A stretch of DNA of 64,000 bases, from assembly GCA_964386005.1 (NCBI GenBank), contig CAYLSB010000007.1, positions 1-64,000 on the forward strand, written 5' to 3'. Positions within the stretch are counted from its first letter, which is position 1. Every line of letters starts with the position of its first letter. The stretch comes from FEN-1350 sp964386005 (GTDB lineage Bacteria; Planctomycetota; Phycisphaerae; Sedimentisphaerales; Anaerohalosphaeraceae). Below, piece by piece: positions 18,111 to 26,600 of this stretch. A program made the translations under genes and the position numbers. The notes below the pieces were generated by a model. It was not told the origin of the DNA, did not search any database, and saw nothing but the letters and a program-made list of their open reading frames with translations.

Positions 18111-18962
18111 ATGGCTTCGGGAATTCTTCGGATCGCTACAAGTCAGTTTGCCGTCGGCCCTGACATCGGTCGAAACGCCGAGATGATCTGCAGGTTCATA
18201 ACCGATGCGGCTTCCGAAGGAGCCGATATTGTCCACGTATCCGAATGTGCCCTCAGCGGGTATGCGGGAGTGGATTGGCCAAATCTGGACGGCTATAACT
18301 GGGACGGTTTGATTGACCAGACTCGACGTATTATGGATCTGGCGGCTCAGCTTAATATCTGGGTGGTCCTTGGCAGCATGCATCGCCTGACCGAACCGAA
18401 CAAGCCCCATAATTGTCTGTATCTGATCGGGCCCGATGGACGTATCGTCGATCGGTACGACAAACGATTCGGCACTCCGTTGGATCTCCAGCATTATACT
18501 CCCGGCGATCGGTTTGTGACTTTTACTATCAATAATGTAACCGGTTCTCTCCTGATCTGTTTTGACCTGCGGTTTCCGGAACTGTATCGCGAACTGTTTC
18601 GCCGCGGTGTTCAGTGCGTGCTGCAATCGTTCTACAATGCCCGGCAGAACGGTCCCAGCGTTCATTCGGAGATCATGCGGCAGACGATGCAATGCCACGC
18701 CGCAACGCATCATTTTTGGGTAAGCATGGCGAATTCATCCGGCTGGTTTTGTCCGTATCCGTCTTGTTTCATCCAACCTGACGGCCGAATTGTACGCCAG
18801 CTCGAAGATCATCGCGATCAGATGATGATCAATATGGTGGATCTGTCGGAATCGTTTTATGATCCCATGGAAGAATACCGTCAACTGGCCCTCGAGGGAC
18901 GGCTGACCAATGGCCCGGGAATACTCGACGATCCGCGATCCCTGCGGACGGATTGCCTGTAA
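18111..18962 (+). CDS. carbon-nitrogen hydrolase (nitrilase superfamily amidase)
   Basis: Cytoplasmic amidase-type enzyme of 283 residues with the full Glu-Lys-Cys catalytic triad: Glu45 (SECALSGY), Lys118 (YDKRFG) and Cys150 (LICFDLRFPE). The superfamily hydrolyses amides, nitriles or carbamoyl groups; the sequence does not tell the substrate. It follows argC by 8 bp, so it is probably co-transcribed with it, though a role in arginine metabolism is only suggested by position. GGGG precedes the ATG. Confidence 0.88.
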   Translation: MASGILRIATSQFAVGPDIGRNAEMICRFITDAASEGADIVHVSECALSGYAGVDWPNLDGYNWDGLIDQTRRIMDLAAQLNIWVVLGSMHRLTEPNKPHNCLYLIGPDGRIVDRYDKRFGTPLDLQHYTPGDRFVTFTINNVTGSLLICFDLRFPELYRELFRRGVQCVLQSFYNARQNGPSVHSEIMRQTMQCHAATHHFWVSMANSSGWFCPYPSCFIQPDGRIVRQLEDHRDQMMINMVDLSESFYDPMEEYRQLALEGRLTNGPGILDDPRSLRTDCL

Positions 18963-18988
18963 TTTCCCGGGATGAATTGGGAAATACA

Positions 18989-19801
18989 ATGCTCGAAGGA
19001 TTGAAAAACGCAAATCCGATTTTTCAAGCCCTGCTGGCCACTCTGTTTACGTGGGGCGTAACCGCCCTGGGCGCTGCGGGTGTTTTTCTTACTCGTACCA
19101 TCGGTCGCAAGACCCTCGATTTTATGCTCGCCTTCGCCGGCGGCGTAATGATTGCCGCCAGTTTCTGGTCGTTGTTGGCGCCGGGGATTGCCATGGCCGA
19201 GGCCCAGGGCAAGATTGCCTGGATTCCCGCGGCCGTTGGTTTTCTACTGGGTGGAGGTTTTATCCGCCTCATCGATCTTATCCTGCCGCACCTTCACCAG
19301 GGGTACCCCACCGAACAGGCAGAGGGCATCCACACCACCTGGCGGCGAAGCATCCTGTTAATTTTAGCGATTACCTTACACAATATCCCCGAAGGTCTCG
19401 CCGTCGGCGTGGCCTTTGGCGCGTTGGCCCACAACGTACCCGAGGCCAGTTTTGCCGGGGCGGTCTCGCTGGCGATCGGGATTGGTCTGCAAAATTTTCC
19501 GGAAGGAATGGCCGTGGCTGTACCGCTTCGTCGCGAAGGTATGAGCCGTCTTAAAAGCTTCTGGTATGGGCAGCTATCGGCCATTGTCGAACCGATCGCG
19601 GGGGTTCTTGGCGCCGCCGCCGTTTTATTCGTCGCGCCCTTATTGCCCTACGCCCTCAGCTTCGCCGCCGGCGCGATGATCTTCGTTGTCGTCGAAGAAG
19701 TGATTCCCGAATCCCAGCGATCGGGTCATGAAGACCTGGCCACCACCGGCGTCATGCTCGGATTTACCGTCATGATGATTCTTGACGTCGCCCTCGGGTA
19801 G
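18989..19801 (+). CDS. ZIP family metal transporter
   Basis: Inner-membrane divalent metal (Zn/Fe/Mn) importer of 270 residues with about eight transmembrane helices. The metal-binding motifs HNIPEGLAVG and QNFPEGMAV on helices IV and V are intact. A His-containing loop (LPHLHQGYPTEQAEGIHTTW) lies between helices III and IV. The ATG at 18989 is preferred although its leader is weak. A TTG at 18953 would overlap the amidase gene by 10 bp and add 12 residues. Confidence 0.92.
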   Translation: MLEGLKNANPIFQALLATLFTWGVTALGAAGVFLTRTIGRKTLDFMLAFAGGVMIAASFWSLLAPGIAMAEAQGKIAWIPAAVGFLLGGGFIRLIDLILPHLHQGYPTEQAEGIHTTWRRSILLILAITLHNIPEGLAVGVAFGALAHNVPEASFAGAVSLAIGIGLQNFPEGMAVAVPLRREGMSRLKSFWYGQLSAIVEPIAGVLGAAAVLFVAPLLPYALSFAAGAMIFVVVEEVIPESQRSGHEDLATTGVMLGFTVMMILDVALG

Positions 19802-19831
19802 TTCATCACAGCATTTGTGAAAGGGTGACCA

Positions 19832-20932
19832 TTGATCGACGAGCAAAATAATCCCCAACAGCATCGACGCCGACCTCGATACAGCGGTACACATCCAAAG
19901 CGTTTCGATCAGAAATACAAAGAACGCAATCTCGATCAGTATCCGGAGCTTCAGCAAAAACTCCGCGCCAAGGGTAAAACTCCGGCCGGAACGCATATTC
20001 CTGTTCTCGTTGAAGAGGTAATAGCATGTCTGAATCCGCAACCCGGTCAGATCGTCGCTGACTGTACCCTTGGTTATGGCGGACACGCGCAGGAATTTAT
20101 CCGGCGGATCGGATTAACCGGACGACTCATCGGCTTTGATCTTGACGGATCTGAACTGGAGAAAACCCGCCGAAGACTTTCGGCCCCTGGGGTTCCCATC
20201 AGCCTCCATCACATGAATTTTGCCGGTATCGCCAACGTCCTGCAAGACGAAACGATTGACGGCTATGACATCATTTTCGCCGACCTGGGCGTATCCAGTA
20301 TGCAGATTGATGATCCCAGTCGTGGAATCAGTTACAAACACGACGGTCCCCTCGATATGCGGATGGATGAGCGGATACAACGTACCGGCGCCGATATTCT
20401 GGCGTCCCTGTCGCAAAAGGAATTATCTCAAGCCCTGCTGGAACTTTCCGACGAACCGGATCATGATCTGATTGCCCGAATGATTGTCGCACAACGGGTA
20501 GTTCAGCCGATTACACAGACCTCACAACTCATTCGTCTGATTCTCAACTCCAAGGGCTTCACCGAAAAGACATGGAAGAAACAGCAGAAACAATCCGGCT
20601 TTGGTTCCCTTCATCCCGCAGCGAGAACCTTCCAAGCCCTGCGGATTCTGGTGAATGACGAATTGAGTGCATTGAAGGAACTATTGCGGGTGGCTCCCTA
20701 TTGCCTGCGCCCCGGCGGACGAATCGGCATCATCAGCTTTCACAGCGGCGAGGACCGGCTTGTCAAACATGCCTTCCGCGAGGGGCTTGAACAAGGCGTT
20801 TATTCTTCGATCTCCCATGATGCTCTGGTTCCGCGCATCCAGGAAAAACTGAACAATCCCCGCAGTGCATCGGCCAAATTCCGATGGGCGTGCAAAGCTA
20901 CCGGAGAAACTCCCCTTGAAATCCAGAGCTGA
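19832..20932 (+). CDS. rsmH: 16S rRNA (cytosine-1402 N4)-methyltransferase
   Basis: SAM-dependent methylation of 16S rRNA C1402. It has the typical HIPVLVEEV start of the fold (about residue 55), SAM-binding DCTLGYGGHAQE, FADLGVSSMQID, the DGPLDMRMD motif, the long helical insertion and the terminal FRWACKATGE-like segment. TTG at 19832 is the only start with a ribosome-binding site (AAGGG) and gives 366 residues, with a basic extension of about 50 residues before the domain. In many bacteria rsmH begins the dcw cell-division cluster; here no ftsL or ftsI follows. Confidence 0.96.
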   Translation: MIDEQNNPQQHRRRPRYSGTHPKRFDQKYKERNLDQYPELQQKLRAKGKTPAGTHIPVLVEEVIACLNPQPGQIVADCTLGYGGHAQEFIRRIGLTGRLIGFDLDGSELEKTRRRLSAPGVPISLHHMNFAGIANVLQDETIDGYDIIFADLGVSSMQIDDPSRGISYKHDGPLDMRMDERIQRTGADILASLSQKELSQALLELSDEPDHDLIARMIVAQRVVQPITQTSQLIRLILNSKGFTEKTWKKQQKQSGFGSLHPAARTFQALRILVNDELSALKELLRVAPYCLRPGGRIGIISFHSGEDRLVKHAFREGLEQGVYSSISHDALVPRIQEKLNNPRSASAKFRWACKATGETPLEIQS

Positions 20933-21000
20933 TACTCTCGATTATCTACTTTAAGCTTCTGATGGGAGACTATGAAATCGAAGGATAGTAGATATTCTTC

Positions 21001-21528
21001 TTATCGAACAAAGAACAGATATTCTTCAATCGACCCGTATAAGCCATTTCCCAGAAAACAGATCCATCCTAGAATGAGTAATCCGCCGATAATCTTATAC
21101 GCAACAGGTTTTTCACAAATACAAAAAAAAGCACAGATAAGAATCCAAGTAAAGAGAGCATTGAAAGAAAAAAATTCTCCCCAACTGAGATGTTCATATG
21201 CTGCCGCGGCAGATTTTGTAAATGTAGAAAAATTCTGAATCAAAATGTAAATGACAACGATAGATATCGCGATTGCACCCCATTTCCATGAATTCGAAAG
21301 ATTTTTCAGTCCGATGCAAAATCCAAATGCGGCTATGGGTAAGAATACAAAAATGAGTAGAATACCTATGAGTTCACATACTTCACGGATTGCAGGGACT
21401 GTAGATTGTTTAATTTCCAGCTCCACCTCTAAGGAATATTTCCATAGGTAGAAATCAACTGTCGTGACCACCAGCAAAACAAGAGCGGAAAAAACAAGTA
21501 CTACCGTTTTGCTAAATTTAATTTTCAC
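21001..21528 (-). CDS. hypothetical multi-pass membrane protein
   Basis: A 175-residue protein with four predicted transmembrane segments (about 9-30, 50-75, 82-100 and 120-160) and short loops. I recognise no family. It starts at GTG (21528) with only a weak upstream GGGTAG. The gene is clearly more AT-rich than its neighbours, and a facing frame with a better ribosome-binding site (20972-21238) overlaps its 3' end, so some doubt remains. It may be an acquired or fast-evolving gene. Confidence 0.5.
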   Translation of the reverse strand: MKIKFSKTVVLVFSALVLLVVTTVDFYLWKYSLEVELEIKQSTVPAIREVCELIGILLIFVFLPIAAFGFCIGLKNLSNSWKWGAIAISIVVIYILIQNFSTFTKSAAAAYEHLSWGEFFSFNALFTWILICAFFCICEKPVAYKIIGGLLILGWICFLGNGLYGSIEEYLFFVR

Positions 21529-21561
21529 AATCTACCCACGATTGAATTTGGAATCCTCTCC

Positions 21562-23640
21562 TCATTTTCCCCTCAGTTCCGCGGCAAGCTCGTGGGCGTC
21601 GTAGATTTTTTCGAGGGCATGAAGAATGGCCTGGGAGTTGACGGAGACTGCTCGGGCCTGGGTCTCAGTATAGGCGAAGTCAAGAACCAGCGACTGGATG
21701 TTGCCGTCGAAGATGATACCGACAAACTCGCCCTTGCGGTTGACGACGGGACTGCCGGAGTTTCCGCCGATGATATCGGCCGTGGAGACAAAGTTGAACG
21801 GCGTGCTCAGATCCAGTTTGTTTTTTCGATCGATCCATGTCTTTGGGATATGATACGGCGGCTGGAAGTTGTGTTCGGCGGCGCGTTCATACAGACCGGC
21901 AAATGTGGTCTGAAATGGAATCATTCGTCCGTCTTCTTCATAGCCCTTTACGACGCCCAATGCCAGCCGGAGGGTAAAGGTGGCATCCGGATATGCGCCG
22001 GGACCTTCAATGGCAAATCGGGCCTGCGTGATCCTGGCGTGGGCTTGATCCATGATTTCGTTTTGCGCCTCGATAATCTTTCGCACTTCGCGGGACTTCT
22101 CGTCGATCAAACGGGCAAATTCGATCATCGGATCGTTGGCGGCACGGACCTCGTCGGGCGTCGAACCATAGAGCTTTTTTCGGAGAGACACGTCTTTTAG
22201 TTTTGTCCCGGCGATCAGTTCGGCGGCACGATCGCGCGGGGATTTTCCGGATAGTACTTTTTGCACAAGCGGATCCGAGAAACCCATCTGTTTGACAAGC
22301 CAGGTCAGAGATCCCTCTATCCTGAGCCGTTCAAAATCATCGTACAACGGTTCTTCGGAATATAACTGAAATTCCAGCGATTCAAGATTGGAGTCGCGAA
22401 ATTCACGGAGACGATCGCCGCTGGGTTTTGTTTTTTCCTCCACGGCGCGGAGGATGGTTCGGGCGATGCCGAAGAACGTGCTCTGGAAACCGTCTCCGCT
22501 TTCCAGCAGTCTATAAGCAAGAGCATGTTGTCCGATGGTCTTTTGCGCCTCATCGATCCGATCCCATGCCGATTCGGCGTCTTTGACGCTTGCGGATTGG
22601 GCGACAGCCAAACGAAGCTTTTGCTCGTTCGCCTTTTTGGCGGCCATGATCTGCGGATCCAGCAGCGCGGCATACATTCCACCGCGGGCCTTGCGGCTGT
22701 TCTGGACACCGAAGAGCAATTCCTTGGCACGGCGGGCGTTCTCCTCACTACGGGTACTATAGGCACTCAGCATGACCTCCATGGTATGCAAACGTTGGAG
22801 AGTGTATGGAAAAGATCGATCGCGCTGGTATTCCAATTCGGTCATCGTCAATTGACGGGCCGTGTGTCCGGGGTGTCCCGAAACGAAGACCAACTCGCCG
22901 TCGTGGACACCGTCGGGACTCCATCGAAGGAAGTGTTCAATCCTGGCGGGTTTATCATCCTCATAAACGCGAAACAGGCAAATGTCGAGGTCGAACCTGG
23001 GATATTCAAAATTATCCGGATCCCCGCCAAAGAAAGCGATTTGTTGTTCGGGCGCGAAGACCAGACGTACGTCGGTGTATTTTTTGAAGCGGTAGAGATG
23101 GTATTGTCCACCCTGATAGAGCGTCACGACATCGCTGCGAAACCCGGTGGAATCGAGGGACTCTTTTTCGATCTGGGCCATCACGGCACGACGAGCCGCG
23201 AAGGCCTCTTCGGCATTCATATCCGGTCGTATCGCGGCATTGACGCGTTCGGTTACATCCTCGATGCTGAAGAGGACATTCAACTCCAGGTCATGACAGC
23301 GTTTTTCCTCGGCTCGCGTGCGGGCATGAAAACCGTCGCGATAGTAATTATGCTCGGCATCGCCGAATTTCTGAAGGGCGTCGGCGCCGACATGGTGATT
23401 GGACAGGACCAGCCCTTCCCGCGAGATAAAAGAACCGGAGCCGCCGCTGTTAAATCGAACGGAGGATTTCTGGAGATGTTCGAGCCATGCCGAATCGACG
23501 TCAAAATGATACGTTTTTTTGATGTATTCTTTGGGCGGAGCATTGTAGAGCCACATGCCTTCGTCGGCGTTTACGGAAAAAACACAAACAGACATGAGCC
23601 ATATCCCGCCTACGATTCCATGCGATTTCTTCATCATCAT
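21562..23640 (-). CDS. exported S46 family dipeptidyl-peptidase
   Basis: Periplasmic serine peptidase of the DPP7/DPP11 family, which removes dipeptides from peptide N-termini. 692 residues with a signal peptide followed by the family DEGMW start. The trypsin-like catalytic His lies in LVLSNHHVG (residues 82-83) and the Ser in GGNSGSPVVN near the C-terminus; a helical domain separates the halves as expected. The specificity-region segment is IIFDGN, with Gly where acidic-specific DPP11 enzymes are thought to carry Arg, so preference for neutral residues is guessed. GGAGG five bases upstream sets the start at 23640. It suggests growth on peptides. Confidence 0.93.
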   Translation of the reverse strand: MMMKKSHGIVGGIWLMSVCVFSVNADEGMWLYNAPPKEYIKKTYHFDVDSAWLEHLQKSSVRFNSGGSGSFISREGLVLSNHHVGADALQKFGDAEHNYYRDGFHARTRAEEKRCHDLELNVLFSIEDVTERVNAAIRPDMNAEEAFAARRAVMAQIEKESLDSTGFRSDVVTLYQGGQYHLYRFKKYTDVRLVFAPEQQIAFFGGDPDNFEYPRFDLDICLFRVYEDDKPARIEHFLRWSPDGVHDGELVFVSGHPGHTARQLTMTELEYQRDRSFPYTLQRLHTMEVMLSAYSTRSEENARRAKELLFGVQNSRKARGGMYAALLDPQIMAAKKANEQKLRLAVAQSASVKDAESAWDRIDEAQKTIGQHALAYRLLESGDGFQSTFFGIARTILRAVEEKTKPSGDRLREFRDSNLESLEFQLYSEEPLYDDFERLRIEGSLTWLVKQMGFSDPLVQKVLSGKSPRDRAAELIAGTKLKDVSLRKKLYGSTPDEVRAANDPMIEFARLIDEKSREVRKIIEAQNEIMDQAHARITQARFAIEGPGAYPDATFTLRLALGVVKGYEEDGRMIPFQTTFAGLYERAAEHNFQPPYHIPKTWIDRKNKLDLSTPFNFVSTADIIGGNSGSPVVNRKGEFVGIIFDGNIQSLVLDFAYTETQARAVSVNSQAILHALEKIYDAHELAAELRGK

Positions 23641-23657
23641 CGGTGCCTCCAAAACGA

Positions 23658-24743
23658 CTATACAAGCTTATTGGCAGTGGCGGACCAGAGATTGGCCGGT
23701 TCGGTTTTAATCATGTTAAGAATTTTGGATGGGGCTTCGGGATTGGCAGTCCGTGCGGACAAATAGGCCGCCTCGATGACGGCCATGGTAAACAAATCCG
23801 CATCGCGATCGACAAACAGGGGATATTGTTCGGGATCGAGGATGTTCATGGCGATATTTTTCAGCAATTTATGCATTCGTTCGGTCTCGGACGGCGGATA
23901 ACGTTTTTCCGTCAGAACATTTCCTTCATGATCGGTTACAACAATATGATTATCCGAGGCGGTAACAATCGAACGATCTCCGTGAAAGCGGACAAATCGC
24001 TGCCAGGGGCCAAATGTCCGACTGGCGGTCAACTGACCGACCAGGGTATCCGAATATCGAAAGGTCAGAAGGACCGTGTCCTCCGTGATGGACAGCCGCT
24101 GCTGTTTATCAGGGGCGCGGTTGGTATTGAGGGAATAAACTTGCTGGGGTACGCCGAAGGTTTGGACGATTTGATCAATCAGGTCGAACGTATTGTGCAG
24201 CAAAACGCCTCCTCCGGCAATGCGCGGATCGTTGAGCCATCGCTGACTGGGAATATCCAGCGTCACCGGAACATGGCATACGGCCGTAATCAAGTGAAAC
24301 GACTCAGGCCCTTCGGCGGCGACATAATCGCGCAAGTCACGAAAGGCCGGATCAAACCGAGTGGGATTGGCCACCACAAACCGAACCGATTCTTTGCGGG
24401 ACTGCAGGGTCAGTTCGGCCGTCAACTCGAAATCCATCGACGGGGGCATCAGCTTGATGACGTGACATTTTCGTTTCATGGCGGTACGGATTTGTTCGGC
24501 ACAGAGAGACAACGGCGCCGCGATTAAAAGGACTTCCAGCTCATTCTGAACGACGAGGGCGCGAAAATCCTCGTAGGAAGTACACTGGTATTTGGCGGCG
24601 AAGCCCTTGCACATCTCGACATCGCCGCCGCCAATGGCGGCGATCTGGTACAGGCCGGTATGGTCAGCGATATCCAGAATCAAGCTCGCCGATTCAGTAA
24701 GCCCCAAAATGGCGGTTTTAAATGTCTTGTCCGGCATTTCCAC
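23658..24743 (-). CDS. Gfo/Idh/MocA-like protein with degenerate nucleotide-binding motif
   Basis: A 361-residue protein with the order of the Gfo/Idh/MocA dehydrogenases: N-terminal Rossmann-like domain, then a larger alpha/beta C-terminal domain (GGGVLLHNTFDLIDQIVQTFG is typical of it). The usual GxGxxG reads ILGLTESASL, so two glycines are missing, and the EKP motif is replaced by IKLMPP. NAD(P) binding is therefore doubtful. It has no export signal, unlike the second family member at 52325. It lies between the S46 peptidase gene (17 bp) and the dUTPase gene (24 bp). GAGGTGG precedes the start. Confidence 0.75.
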   Translation of the reverse strand: MEMPDKTFKTAILGLTESASLILDIADHTGLYQIAAIGGGDVEMCKGFAAKYQCTSYEDFRALVVQNELEVLLIAAPLSLCAEQIRTAMKRKCHVIKLMPPSMDFELTAELTLQSRKESVRFVVANPTRFDPAFRDLRDYVAAEGPESFHLITAVCHVPVTLDIPSQRWLNDPRIAGGGVLLHNTFDLIDQIVQTFGVPQQVYSLNTNRAPDKQQRLSITEDTVLLTFRYSDTLVGQLTASRTFGPWQRFVRFHGDRSIVTASDNHIVVTDHEGNVLTEKRYPPSETERMHKLLKNIAMNILDPEQYPLFVDRDADLFTMAVIEAAYLSARTANPEAPSKILNMIKTEPANLWSATANKLV

Positions 24744-24767
24744 CTCTGCAGATCGAAATCAAACGGT

Positions 24768-25178
24768 TTACAGGGCGATCTTCTTGTTGTCGTCTTCGGT
24801 CTTGCCGCTCATGGCGTAGTTTTTATCCTGGCGAGCGTGATTAACCTGCAGTTTCTGCATGTACAGATTGAAAGCGTCTTCGGCATCGAGACCGACACAT
24901 TGCGCCAAACTGATCCAGAAAAACAACATGTCGATCACTTCGACGCGGGCATTCTGCAAATCGTTGAGCTCAAAACGGCGCCCGTCGCGCGCCTCTTTGC
25001 ACCAGTGCTTCCAGAACATACAGTCACGCAACTCCTCCAACTCGTTACTCATAGCGGCGATGTAGTTGTTCAGCCACACGCCCGCCAGCTTGGGATCAAA
25101 ATGTTCACGGAGGGCTTTGGCATCAAATCCGGTACGGCGGTTCAGTTCGGCCTGTTTCTCGAACAATTCTTTGAACAT
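24768..25178 (-). CDS. all-alpha dUTPase / MazG-like NTP pyrophosphatase
   Basis: A 136-residue all-helical protein of the dimeric dUTPase family. Metal-binding pairs are visible as Glu46-x-x-Glu49 (NELEELRDCMFWKHW) and Glu80-x-x-Asp83 (EVIDMLFFW). The FWKHW stretch is characteristic of the dimeric dUTPase branch. It probably hydrolyses dUTP to dUMP, protecting DNA and feeding dTMP synthesis. The neighbour glyA supplies one-carbon units for that same step. AAGGA nine bases upstream favours the ATG at 25178; an upstream codon at 25214 would overlap glyA. Confidence 0.85.
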   Translation of the reverse strand: MFKELFEKQAELNRRTGFDAKALREHFDPKLAGVWLNNYIAAMSNELEELRDCMFWKHWCKEARDGRRFELNDLQNARVEVIDMLFFWISLAQCVGLDAEDAFNLYMQKLQVNHARQDKNYAMSGKTEDDNKKIAL

Positions 25179-25194
25179 CGGATTCGTCCTTACG

Positions 25195-26454
25195 TTATTC
25201 CGTCGGTCCGACAAACGTGTCCGGAAGCGGAAACGCCTTACAGAATTCGGCGACTTCCCCTCGGATGGAGGCGATCATGGCCTCCTCCTCGACGTGGTTG
25301 GTTACGCGGTTGATGAAATCGGCGATAGCATCCATTTGCGGCTCTTTCATTCCACGCGTGGTCACCGCCGGTGTTCCGATTCGTAATCCGCTGGGATTGA
25401 AGGGCTTGGCGGGATCGTTGGGAATCGTATTGTAGTTGCTGACAATCCCGGCCCGATCGAGGGCCTGTGAAAGCTTCTTGCCCGGCATGTTTTTGTTGCG
25501 CAGATCGATCAGGATTAGATGATTCTCCGTTCCGCCTGAAATCAGGGTAAATCCGTGCTGCAGCAACCGTTCGGCCAATCGTTTGGCATTCTTGACAATC
25601 TGATGGGCATAGTCGGAAAAGGCCGGCGTCAGGGCCTCGCCCAGCGCCACAGCGATCGCCGTGATCGTGTGCATATGCGGCCCTCCCTGCATTCCGGGAA
25701 AGACGGCTTTGTCAATCGCGCCGGCATGTTCCTGACGACACAGGATCATCGCCCCGCGCGGGCCGCGAAGACTCTTGTGCGTTGTCGATGTCACCACATC
25801 GGCATGGGGTATCGGGCTTGGATGCGATCCGCCGGCGACCAATCCGGCGATGTGGGCCATGTCGCAAATGTGAATTGCGCCCACTTTTTTTGCAATGTCC
25901 GAAAAAGCCGCAAAGTCAATAATTCGCGGATAGGCGGTCGCCCCGGAGATGATGATTTTCGGTTTATGCTGCATTGCCAGATCTTCGATTCGATTATAAT
26001 CAAGCTTGCCGGTCACCGAATCGAGCTCATACTGTATCGAATGGAAGAAACGCCCGGTAGCGCTGACTTTCCAGCCATGGGTAAGATGACCGCCGTACGG
26101 AAGGGCAAGGCCCATAAGGGTATCGCCGGGTTCGGCGAAAGCGGTATAGGCCGCCAGGTTGGCCACTGAACCCGAATAGGGCTGGACATTGGCATGATCG
26201 GCTTTGAACAACCGCATAGCCCGTTCCCTGGCCAAGGTTTCAATCTGATCGGTAATCTGCTGGCCTTCGTAATACCGTTTTCCGGGATACCCTTCGGAGT
26301 ATTTGTTGGTCAGCCAGCTGCCTGTGGCCTCCATCACCGAACGCGAGGCGTAATTTTCTGAAGGAATCAGGCGGATCGACTCGTACTGCCGCTTCTGTTC
26401 CTGCAATAAAAGATCATAAATTTTCGGACTGTACTGTTTCAACATCGAAAGCAT
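25195..26454 (-). CDS. glyA: serine hydroxymethyltransferase
   Basis: PLP enzyme converting serine and tetrahydrofolate to glycine and methylene-tetrahydrofolate. 419 residues with all signatures: LIPSENYAS, NKYSEGYPGKRYYEG, the cofactor-binding DMAHIAGLVAGG and the PLP lysine Lys227 in STTHKSLRGPRG. GGGAGA eight bases upstream selects the start at 26454. It heads a short unit with the dUTPase gene (16 bp gap) and is divergent from the TPR gene. Confidence 0.98.
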   Translation of the reverse strand: MLSMLKQYSPKIYDLLLQEQKRQYESIRLIPSENYASRSVMEATGSWLTNKYSEGYPGKRYYEGQQITDQIETLARERAMRLFKADHANVQPYSGSVANLAAYTAFAEPGDTLMGLALPYGGHLTHGWKVSATGRFFHSIQYELDSVTGKLDYNRIEDLAMQHKPKIIISGATAYPRIIDFAAFSDIAKKVGAIHICDMAHIAGLVAGGSHPSPIPHADVVTSTTHKSLRGPRGAMILCRQEHAGAIDKAVFPGMQGGPHMHTITAIAVALGEALTPAFSDYAHQIVKNAKRLAERLLQHGFTLISGGTENHLILIDLRNKNMPGKKLSQALDRAGIVSNYNTIPNDPAKPFNPSGLRIGTPAVTTRGMKEPQMDAIADFINRVTNHVEEEAMIASIRGEVAEFCKAFPLPDTFVGPTE

Positions 26455-26529
26455 GAATATTCTCCCAACTATGGCGTTAGTAAAGATTTTTACATACCAC
26501 ACTTATTCGCGGAATACAAGCAAATCTTG

Positions 26530-26559
26530 TTGACAAAATCCCCAACCAAACGCTATGCT
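26530..26559 (+). promoter_or_regulatory. candidate promoter for the TPR gene
   Basis: Perfect TTGACA (26530-26535), 18-base spacer, TATGCT (26554-26559), 41 bp before the start codon. Confidence 0.6.
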
Positions 26560-26600
26560 ATTGCTTTTTCCCGAAATTCGATAAGGACGTATTACCTGGT

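Noticed and set aside
20972..21238. 88-codon plus-strand frame with a good GGGAGA leader facing the membrane protein gene
   Set aside because: The product is basic with no domain, and most of it is antisense to the four-helix membrane protein. It weakens confidence in that gene slightly but is less protein-like.
22525..23766. 413-codon plus-strand frame opposite the S46 peptidase
   Set aside because: Antisense to a well-recognised enzyme with conserved catalytic motifs; no leader and no family likeness.
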